DNA of 17,359 nt from Pyronema omphalodes (lineage: Eukaryota > Ascomycota > Pezizomycetes > Pezizales > Pyronemataceae). Both the position numbers and the translations under genes were made by a program. The DNA lies in assembly GCA_024516155.1 (NCBI GenBank), contig JAJJXM010000198.1, forward strand, positions 1 to 17,359, written 5' to 3'. A model generated the notes under the pieces. The model ran no database searches. It worked only from the letters and a program-made list of their open reading frames with translations, and was not told the origin of the DNA. Below, one piece after another: positions 1 to 6,788 of the stretch. Within the stretch, counting starts at the first letter, position 1, and each line of letters opens with the position of its first letter.

Positions 1-2
1 AA

Positions 3-2405
3 ACGGATTTGGCTCAATGGGTGATGGATGGGTTTAGGCAATTGATTGCATCACGCCCATATCCACTTTCTCTGCCGATAACCCAGGTTATTCTTATTAG
101 GGACGTGCTGGAGTTACTTGGAGATGCTCCAATGCTGTTGGAGGTTGGTACACTGGTTCTTGTTCTCAATACAGTGGAATTCATGCTAATGGCTCTCGTA
201 GATGATTCTGGCTATCAGTAATGTTGATGACTGCGAAATCCTAACACTGGTAGCAAACACAATCTGCTACAACCTTGAAGTATTTTCAGTGCTTCACTCC
301 CCGGCAAAGGATCTTACGCAGCGACTTTATCTAAAGTACAAACACATCTACACTCACCAACTCCAAACCAGCAAAGAATTTCTTATTTTCTACTGGATCT
401 TTGCACCCTCGCCGGCGTTGAAGCCCCCATCAGAACCGAGCTTTCCAACCACCTTTCTACCTATGACCAGCGTCATCCTCGTACATTACAACCAATTGGC
501 GGCTGCTCCCCGATATCGGAACCTCTAGATGACGATATCTTTGACGACAACGACTTGGAAAACAACGAAGAAATTGACCGACTCTGGAATACCGGTGCAA
601 AAGTCGATAAACAAGACCTAAGCCGACTCTTCGAAACTACCGTCAGTAAACTAGAAACCAGTTTCGAAGATACAGACAACGCATCTCACCTATTATCCGC
701 CTCTAAAGGTCTTCTAAAGCTTCGGGATTTCAACCCAGAAACATTTGACGACCTCTCCCGTCGTTGGATAAGCCGAATGCAGAGCTACTCCAACCGTTTA
801 CCTCTCTTCAGGGCTTTCTCTTCCATGATTGCTTCTTCTTGTCTCAAAATTGAGACCTTGGTCAATGTGACCCTACAAATTCACTCCCAATACAAGGCCT
901 CCTCTATATCCGCACTGGACGCTGGCTTATTCGTAACCCACACCCTATCACTCCTCCTCTGCTCGGATCCTTTCTCAACTCCCCTTTCCGCCGCTTCCTC
1001 ATATTCCCTGAAGCTAAAACGCACTCTCTTCATCACCCGCTCCCATGCGGCACTTCTAAATCTCTTCCGAGTAGCCTTCCAAATGTCCACAGCATCCGGG
1101 GATCCAATCCTATCAACCCAACTCCGAACCCTATTACCAGCACCATCAAGTCTCGATACCCTACACCTGATCGCAACTCACAACCTACCAATGCTACAAA
1201 CAGAAATCATAACCCCGCTACTGAAACAGAAACAATGTCTACCAAGCTTACTGATGTTGATTGACTACCTCCTAGCAGATCCCGAAGGTGGAGGTGAAGC
1301 TGATAGTCATGTACAAGTTGCTAGATTACTGGATCTGGCGGATGATTTCTCCATTAGGATTTGTAAATTGAAGTTGCAGATTATTTTAACTCAGGAAGCG
1401 AAGGATGATGTAAAGGAAGGAAAGGATGGGAAGATGAAGAATAGGAATATCATCCCGGGTAATACCACTGGCAACGCCTCCGCAGCAGGAAGCAACCCCA
1501 CCACCGCTGCCACCACCACCAATAACAACGTCACTGGGGCAGGAAGCAATACAATAGCGCGAGCACTCCTCCGCGGGTTCACGCTAGCAACACCAGAACG
1601 GAGAATAATCTGCAAAGACCTCCTATCAGTCCTTGACCAGCAATGTGCAGCGAAAATCCGACAAGATGTAGAAGAACTATTTTGGGATGAAGAAAACTTT
1701 CTCAGGACTAGAAATTTAGCGGCAAGATTAGAGGTACAGATGACGGAGGGAATGGGGGATGCTATTGCCAGGGCATTTTTGGCAGTTGTTGAAGCTACTG
1801 CTGGTGCGAACTTGGTGGGTGCTTCAAATGCTGGAAGCTCCTCTGGCATTGCAAGTAACGGAGCAGGAGCTACCGCCTCCAGCAGCAATAATGGAGGAAT
1901 CGACACACCCCCCCCCTCCTGGATCACCTCACCCGCTTCCTCTCCCACCTCACCCACCAACAATCACGACGAATCCTATCCCCCCCTCGGATTCCGTACC
2001 TGGTTCACCCTCTTCACACGTCTCCTCTCCCTCCACCGTCCCGCCTTCATCTCCCGCTCCCCCCTCCAGCGACCAAGCGCGTCTTCTCGCCGGCTTATGT
2101 TCCCTCCTCTCCCATACACTGATCCGAAACGATGAAAGTATCCATGAAGCATTAATATCATCCGCAGGAGCATGGTCCGAGGGTTTATCGGAGGATTTAA
2201 GAACGGGATTAAGGAAATGGATGAAGGGAAGGAAAGTGGCGGGGACGGCTTGGTTGCTGGGTGCTGCTGAGACTGAGTTGAAGGCTGTGGTTGCGAAGGC
2301 TGTTGTTAAACAGGTGGAGTTTGGGGTTAAGCCGTGGGAGAAATTGGCTGAGCCGACGCCGGTTATGGGGGAGAATGATGGTGCTTGTCGTTGACGTTTG
2401 TTTAG
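3..2405 (+). CDS. MED12: Mediator subunit 12, C-terminal part (5' end outside window; four frame breaks)
   Basis: Med12 (Srb8) is the large scaffold of the Cdk8 kinase module that reversibly binds Mediator and modulates RNA polymerase II initiation in the nucleus. Seen: the open frame enters from the left edge with ASRPYPLSLPITQVILIRDV and GDAPMLLEVGTLVL, a helical segment typical of the middle of fungal Med12. Then come YKHIYTHQLQTSKEFL, an acidic stretch followed by EEIDRLWNTGAKVDKQDLSR (about 560-625), RICKLKLQIIL, RIICKDLLSVLDQ, and a tail with FGVKPWEKL and a near-terminal GEND, which resembles the fungal Med12 C-terminus. Asn/Ser/Thr/Gly-rich inserts lie at about 1450-1555 and 1800-1970. 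The reading frame changes near 205-212, 383-391, 2056-2066 (a C run) and 2376-2384. After the last change the tail reads CLSLTFV and stops at 2403-2405; without it the stop is at 2392-2394. Similarity continues across each break, so I infer sequence errors. The long Gln-rich tail of many fungal homologues is absent. Identity is from motif memory. Confidence 0.85.
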
Positions 2406-2519
2406 GGGCGAGGAAATTTTAGAGGGGAGGAGGGGTGATGAAAGGGGGAGGATGCAGGAGCGGATGGAATAGATGAATACCAAGAACCTTCAATATACCA
2501 AATAGTTTATAATGACATC

Positions 2520-2644
2520 CGGGGGGTGTGCGGGGTGTGTGTGGGGTGTGTGTGTGTGTGTGTGGGCTGGGGAGGTGTGGGGTGTGTGTGTGGGTGGGTG
2601 GGTGGGGAGTAGGGGGTAGAGGGTAGAGGGTAGAGGGTGAGAGG
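2520..2644 (+). repeat. G/GT-rich tract downstream of MED12
   Basis: The + strand is almost free of C and A here. It has runs of three to six G separated by GT dinucleotides, a GGGT tetramer run and four GTAGAGG-like units. It starts about 115 bp past the MED12 stop, so it would lie in or just beyond the 3' UTR. The G runs could fold as G-quadruplexes on the + strand or the transcript. Confidence 0.85.
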
Positions 2645-2754
2645 TAACGGGTTTTTTTATGACATGATGGAAAGCAATAGTTATGCATTCGGCTTTTCAT
2701 AAATCGGCGTTTTTATATTTTTTTTTTAGGTTCTGTATTTTTTTTCTGTTTTAT

Positions 2755-2860
2755 GTTTATACCATACCAAACTCGGATTAGGTTTGTTGATTGTTTTCTT
2801 GTTTACGTTTATACCATACCAAACGTGGATTGGGTTGTGTTGATTGTTTTTCTTGTTTTT
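2755..2860 (+). repeat. 52-bp tandem duplication, two imperfect copies
   Basis: The segment beginning GTTTATACCATACCAAAC at 2755 is repeated from 2807 (period 52). Both copies continue with a GGATT...GTTGATTGTTTT core. The copies differ by a few substitutions and length changes in T runs. No coding role is seen. Confidence 0.85.
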
Positions 2861-2880
2861 TTCTTTTATGTTGGCTTGGA

Positions 2881-2930
2881 TATGGATTATGGATGGATAT
2901 GGATGGATTATGGATGGATTATGGATGATA
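2881..2930 (+). repeat. 11-bp array, unit GGATTATGGAT
   Basis: About four copies of GGATTATGGAT, one shortened to 10 bp, lead directly into the GGTTGGTAGG tract. This is a simple tandem repeat with no coding evidence. Confidence 0.8.
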
Positions 2931-3065
2931 TCGGTTGGTTGGGTAGGTTGGTAGATTGGTTGGTAGGTGGGTTGGTAGGTAGGTAGGGTAGGTCGGTAGG
3001 TTGGTAAGGTTGGTTGGTAGGTTGGTTGGGTTGGTTGTAGGTAGATTGGTTGGTAGGTATAGGTG
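2931..3065 (+). repeat. GGTTGGTAGG-type degenerate repeat, nearly C-free
   Basis: About 130 bp of GGTT, GGTA and GGGT words contain only about two C on the + strand. Spacing between GG pairs is mostly 2-3 bases, so two-tier G-quadruplexes are possible. On the complementary strand it translates to Pro/Thr/Asn/Gln-rich low-complexity peptide, which I treat as an artefact of the repeat. Confidence 0.85.
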
Positions 3066-3160
3066 TTGCTTTCTTGATTGGTTGGTTGATGGTTTGCTTG
3101 CTTAGTTGGAAGTACAATGCATACATACAATAAATACAAGACAAGAAATAAAAACATAAA

Positions 3161-3190
3161 CACAGAATCCACAGAATCCACAGAATCCAC
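3161..3190 (+). repeat. 9-bp array, unit CACAGAATC
   Basis: Three perfect head-to-tail copies of CACAGAATC are followed by CAC. It is the first of several arrays in this window with a 9-bp period. Confidence 0.9.
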
Positions 3191-3283
3191 AAATCCCTCA
3201 AACCAAGCCACGTATTAATACCATATCTGAATTGAGTATACTGTATACCAATTATTCCATTACTATTATTCCTACTGTACGAA

Positions 3284-3420
3284 ATATAGGAATAATAGGA
3301 ATAATAGGAAATAGGAATGATAGGAATAATAGGAATAATAGGAAATAGGAATATAGGAATAATAGGAATAATAGGAATAATAGGAATAATAGGATAATAG
3401 GAATAATAGGACTAATAGGA
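3284..3420 (+). repeat. 9-bp array, unit AATAGGAAT
   Basis: AGG recurs about 16 times, with spacing of 9 in most intervals and 7 or 8 in a few. The consensus is AATAGGAAT. The array passes directly into the CTCGGCCTC array at about 3420. Confidence 0.92.
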
Positions 3421-3699
3421 TCCTCGGCTCCTCGGCCTCCTCGCTCCTCGGCCTCCTCGGCCTCCTCGGCCTCTCGGCCTCCTCGGCCTCCTCGGCTCCT
3501 CGGCCTCCTCGGCCTCCTCGGCCTCCTCGGCCCTCCTCGGCCTCCTCGGCCTCCTCGGCCTCCTCGGCCTCCTCGGCCTCCTCGGCCTCCGGCTCCTCGG
3601 CCTCCTCGGCCTCCTCGGCCTCTCGGCCTCCTCGGCCTCCTCGGCCTCTCGGTGGCCTCTCGGCTCCTCGGATAGGCCTCCTGGCTAATAGGACCTCGG
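3421..3699 (+). repeat. 9-bp GC-rich array, unit CTCGGCCTC
   Basis: Close to 30 copies of CTCGGCCTC occur with occasional 1-3 base losses or gains. Composition is almost entirely C, T and G, in sharp contrast to the AT-rich 9-bp array next to it. The array is bracketed by imperfect direct copies of CTAATAGGA(T)CCTCGG (3412-3427 and 3684-3699). In either direction it gives long open frames of three-residue repeats such as EEA, which are not evidence of a protein. Confidence 0.93.
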
Positions 3700-3750
3700 A
3701 AACTTCCGGTTTTTGAGCCTTTCTTGGATGGTCTGCTTTTCTTTCTTTTA

Positions 3751-3815
3751 TTTGCTTTGCTTTGCTTTGCTTTGCTTTGCTTTGCTTTGCTTTGCTTTGC
3801 TTTGCTTTGCTTTGC
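3751..3815 (+). repeat. Pentanucleotide microsatellite (TTTGC)13
   Basis: Thirteen perfect copies of TTTGC make the cleanest array in the window. It is followed by a T/TTC-rich tract. Confidence 0.97.
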
Positions 3816-4064
3816 TTTTTTCTTCTTTTTTTTCTTCTTCTTTCTTCTTCTTTTTTTCGGAGAAGAGGAATCAAAACAACACCGAGAAAGTTTCATCAAG
3901 ATCTCATATTTCTTCATTTCTTCTTTTCTTCATTTCTTCATTTCTCTTTCTTCTTCTCTTCATTTCTTCTTTCTTCATTTCTTTTCTTCATTTCTTCATT
4001 TCTTCATTTTCAGTTCTTCATATTCTTCATTTCTTCATTTCCTTCATTTCTTTCATCTTCTTCC
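3816..4064 (+). repeat. Pyrimidine tract with 8-bp TTCATTTC repeats
   Basis: TTC and poly-T runs lie at 3816-3857. A short mixed segment follows, then about 155 bp of TTCATTTC units with variants (about 3908-4062). Purines are rare on the + strand. Open frames here encode only Phe/Ser/Leu repeats. Confidence 0.88.
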
Positions 4065-4275
4065 TGACACCGGCCAGAAAGTAATATTCATATTGATACT
4101 CTATATGAATCTACATATGGAATAAAATAAATGAAGATATTGAAGATATTGATACGGTAGATGGTGTATTGTTTGATATTAATATATTATGGGGATGTTA
4201 TTTATATCTGATAGCTCATGCTCGCTCATGAGCACTCTTGCCCGCATCTTGCCGCTCTTGCTCATGCTGCTTGCT
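4065..4275. other. Short AT-rich spacer between arrays
   Basis: A more complex segment contains a duplicated TGAAGATATTGA motif (about 4131-4153) and AT-rich text. It then turns into CTC/CTTG-rich sequence that grades into the CTGCTCCC array. No gene is seen. Confidence 0.6.
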
Positions 4276-4567
4276 ACCTGCTCCCCTGCTACCCTGCTCC
4301 CCTGATCCACTGCTCCCCTGCTCACCCTGCTCCCCTGCTCCCCTGTCCCTGCTCCCCTTCTCCCCTGCTCCCCTGCTCCCATGCTCCCCTGCTCCCCTGC
4401 TCCCATGCTCCCTGATCACCGGCTCCCTGCTACCCTGCTCCACTGCTCCCCTGCTACCCTGCTCCCCTGCTCCCCCTGCTCACCTGCTCCCCTGCTCCCC
4501 TGCTCCCCTGCTCCCCTGCTCCCCTGCTCCCCTGCTCCCTGCTCCCCTGCTCCCCTGCTCCCCTGCT
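4276..4567 (+). repeat. 8-bp array, unit CTGCTCCC
   Basis: About 33 copies of CTGCTCCC occur with substitutions (CTACCCTG, CTGATCCA and similar) and small length changes; order is best in 4490-4560. It is C- and T-rich on the + strand. The complementary strand reads as Gly/Glu/Gln/Ser/Arg eight-residue repeats, explained by the 24-nt (3 x 8) pattern. Confidence 0.92.
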
Positions 4568-4737
4568 CGCTCTGCTCGCTCTGCTCGCTCTGCTCGCTCT
4601 GCTCGCTCTGCTCGCTCTGCTGCTCTGCTCGCGCTCTGCTCGCTCTGCTCTCTCTCTCGCTCTCTGCTCGCTCTGCTCGCTCGCTCGCTCTGCTCGCTCT
4701 CGCTCTGCTCGCTCTGCTCGCTCTGCTCGCTCTGCTC
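4564..4737 (+). repeat. 9-bp array, unit CTGCTCGCT
   Basis: About 18 copies of CTGCTCGCT occur, with internal slippage into CTCTCT and GCTCGCTC runs near 4640-4690. It abuts the CTGCTCCC array and shares its CTGCTC core, so one unit probably arose from the other by adding one base and changing two. Confidence 0.92.
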
Positions 4738-4764
4738 TCCCCTGCTTCCCTCCCCCTGCTTCCT

Positions 4765-4792
4765 CCCCCCCCCGCCCCCCCCCCCCCCCCCC
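4765..4792 (+). repeat. Poly-C tract, C9-G-C18
   Basis: Twenty-seven cytosines are broken by one G at 4774. C-rich sequence flanks it on both sides. Length is unreliable in any sequencing technology. Confidence 0.85.
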
Positions 4793-4845
4793 TCCCCTCC
4801 CTCTCCCCTCTATCTCTCTCAAACAAAAAAAAGAAAACGCCATTC

Positions 4846-4942
4846 GCTACGCCGGGATACGCCGGGATAAAAACAAGCTACGCTGGGATAAATAACAAGC
4901 TACGCCGGGATAAATAACAAGCTACGCCGGGATAAATAACAA
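4846..4942 (+). repeat. 22-bp minisatellite with GCTACGCCGGGATA core
   Basis: Three complete 22-bp units begin at 4877, 4899 and 4921. Each reads GCTACGCCGGGATA followed by AATAACAA, with one C-to-T change in the first. Two partial units precede them (4846-4859 and 4860-4876). Copies 2 and 3 are identical. This is the most sequence-complex repeat in the island. Confidence 0.92.
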
Positions 4943-5003
4943 GATAACAAACAAGATATTGCAATACAATATAATAAAATACAATACGCCGATAAACAAG
5001 AAA

Positions 5004-5034
5004 CCCCCCGCCCCCGCCCCCCCCCCCCCCCCCC
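5004..5034 (+). repeat. Poly-C tract, C6-G-C5-G-C18
   Basis: This second long C tract lies about 210 bp after the first. It again ends in a run of 18 C preceded by a single G. Confidence 0.85.
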
Positions 5035-5066
5035 GATCCCGGCCCCCAATCCCGATTCCTTAGAAG

Positions 5067-5274
5067 TAACGTAGGAAAGGAAAGGAAAGTAAAGTAAGTA
5101 AAGTAAAGTACAGACAAGGCAGATAAAGCAAGGCAGATAAAGTAGAACACAGCAGAGCAGAGTAGAAAAAGCAGAGGAAAGGAAAGGACAGGACAGGACA
5201 GGACAGAGACAGAAGAACAGAGAAAAAGCAAGGCAGAGCAGACACAAACAGAGACAGAAGAACAGGGACACAAG
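5067..5274 (+). repeat. Purine-rich degenerate repeats
   Basis: A/G-rich sequence is made of GGAAA, GTAAA, GGACA (four copies near 5187-5206), AGCAGAG and ACAGAAGAACAG words. The motif GAGACAGAAGAACAG occurs twice (about 5206 and 5251). There is no coding signal beyond a repeat-driven open frame on the other strand. Confidence 0.75.
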
Positions 5275-5277
5275 AAA

Positions 5278-5450
5278 CCATCATCACAAAAAAGTCAAGT
5301 AAAATACCATCATCACAAAATACCATACCATAAAATACCATCATCACAAAAACCCATCATCACAAAAAACCATCATCACAAAAAAAACCATCATCACAAA
5401 AAAACCATCATCACAGCAAGCACAAAATACCATCATCATAGCAAGCACAA
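5278..5450 (+). repeat. CCATCATCACAAAA interspersed array, about eight copies
   Basis: CCATCATCA recurs about eight times at spacings near 15-30 bp, separated by A runs of varying length and ATACCATA words. The last copies have AGCAAGCACAAAATA after the core. G is rare on the + strand. Confidence 0.88.
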
Positions 5451-5507
5451 AATACCATAACATACCATAACATACCATAACATACCATAACATAACATAA
5501 CATAACA
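5451..5507 (+). repeat. 10-bp array, unit CATACCATAA
   Basis: Three perfect copies of CATACCATAA (5461-5490) are preceded by a partial copy and followed by CATAA units. Confidence 0.9.
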
Positions 5508-5650
5508 CAATAAAAAAAAGAGAATCACCGATAACCGATCACCGATAACTACTCCCATCTAAATAGTATCAATCAGATCAGATAGAGAGAAAAAGATATC
5601 AGATATAAGATATAATGAGTAAGTAGAGAGATATTTCATCCATATGATTC
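5508..5650. other. Non-coding spacer
   Basis: A-rich sequence has short doubled words: ACCGATAACCGATC around 5526 and AGATATCAGATATAAGATATA around 5594. No gene is seen. Confidence 0.5.
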
Positions 5651-5880
5651 AAAACCGCACCCGCACCTGCACCCGAAACCTAACAACCTAATACAAAAAA
5701 CCTAACACAAACAAAAACCTAATACAAAAAACAACACAAATACAAACAAAACCCCAACACAAAGAACCTAACACAAACAAATACAACCAAATACAAAAAC
5801 CCAACACAAAAAAAAACCAGAGAAAAAAAAAAAGAAAACCCAAACCTAATAAAAAATAAAAAAAAATAAAAATAAAAAAG
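5651..5880 (+). repeat. A/C-only degenerate repeats with CCTAA words
   Basis: Repeats of AACCTAAYACAAA and related words. From about 5677 to 5819 the + strand has a single G (5764). It ends in A runs with occasional T (5821-5880). CCTAA is telomere-like only superficially, because CCCTAA is not tandemly repeated. Confidence 0.8.
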
Positions 5881-5988
5881 TATTGTATCAATATGTCAAT
5901 CAATCAAAACAAAAAATCCAACAGGAAACAAAAAAAAACAACGCTCCAGAATAATGTATCATATGATCCCCCATTGAACAGAAAAGCA

Positions 5989-6032
5989 GAAAAGCAGCAA
6001 AAACAAAAACAAAAACAAAAACAAAAAAAAAA
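5989..6032 (+). repeat. (CAAAAA)n microsatellite and A run
   Basis: About five CAAAAA units are followed by a run of about 12 A. Just beyond (6037-6069) is a short ATATCAGA repeat of about four units. Confidence 0.88.
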
Positions 6033-6100
6033 AAACAGGATATCAGAATATCAGAACATCAGAATATCAAAGTCAGTAACCGCTGTGCTATATAAATCCC

Positions 6101-6144
6101 ACCCATCAACCCATCAAACCCATCAAACCCATCAAACCCATCAA
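6101..6144 (+). repeat. 9-bp array, unit ACCCATCAA
   Basis: An 8-bp first copy and four perfect copies of ACCCATCAA. A-rich sequence follows. Confidence 0.92.
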
Positions 6145-6450
6145 ACTCAGCAAAAAAAAAAGTCAAAAAAAAAAAATCAAAAAAAATCAAAACCCCAAAT
6201 ACAACCCAACCCGACCGCTACTCACAGCGCCACATGGCAAACCCTCTTCTCCATATCCGCGGTCATCAAACACCAATTATATCCCCACCTCTTGCTGCAT
6301 AATCTCCAATCGATCATGTCAAATCTTCCAGAATCAGAATCGTATAGGATAGGACAGAAAAACAAATAAAGCCTTTTTATGGAATATATATATATATCGA
6401 TTCTGGCGCTGCGGGCCAGTTTCAAATATATAGCATCCATAAGAGCTAAG

Positions 6451-6502
6451 CTGATCTGATCTGATCTGATCCTGCTCTTCCGCTTTTCCGCTTTTCCGCT
6501 TT
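6451..6502 (+). repeat. Two adjacent microsatellites, (CTGAT)4 and (CCGCTTTT)3
   Basis: Four perfect CTGAT copies lie at 6451-6470. Nearly three copies of the 8-bp unit CCGCTTTT lie at 6480-6502. They mark the right edge of the repeat island. Confidence 0.9.
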
Positions 6503-6788
6503 ATGATTTGCCGCTTCGCCTTAGCCTTAGTCATCTACCATCCGCTTATCTCTGGGCCATAGAATTAGGCGCAGTAATAGGCGACGGTGGTAAATGCTGC
6601 AAACCCGGTGATCCATGCTGTGAATGTACCGGGGATCTTCTTGCCAGGGCATCCATTTTCTTCTTGATTTGTAGATACCGATTATTGATATTTGCCAAAA
6701 CTATTTACCGTGGTATATATATTAGCAATTATTCCAAAAATATCTTCAATACTGCGATATCTCAAGGTATCCAAGATATCCCAAGACG
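6503..6788. other. ATG1 3' flank
   Basis: Complex, non-repetitive sequence just past the likely end of ATG1 on the minus strand. It probably holds the ATG1 3' UTR. If the last ATG1 residues are read in the frame containing [12 protein letters not shown], the coding end moves here, to a stop at 6747-6749. No separate gene is seen. Confidence 0.5.

Noticed and set aside
3252..3917. Long open frames with Lys/Glu/Ala/Arg repeats on the minus strand
   Set aside because: They are direct translations of the 9-bp CTCGGCCTC and AATAGGAAT arrays and the TTTGC array. Periods that are multiples of 3 keep frames open without selection; there is no non-repeat domain.
4216..4917. Several open frames of 130-210 codons on both strands rich in Ser/Leu/Pro/Cys or Gly/Glu/Arg
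   Set aside because: All are explained by the CTGCTCCC and CTGCTCGCT arrays, and both strands and several frames are open at once.
5651..5819. Interstitial telomere repeat
   Set aside because: CCTAA words occur but not tandem CCCTAA or TTAGGG, the usual ascomycete repeat; spacing is irregular.
3161..6144. CRISPR-like array
   Set aside because: Units are 5-22 bp and head to tail without unique spacers, and the DNA is fungal.
2406..6788. Transposon or terminal-repeat element
   Set aside because: No transposase, reverse transcriptase, terminal inverted repeat or long direct repeat was seen; the region is simple tandem repeats only.
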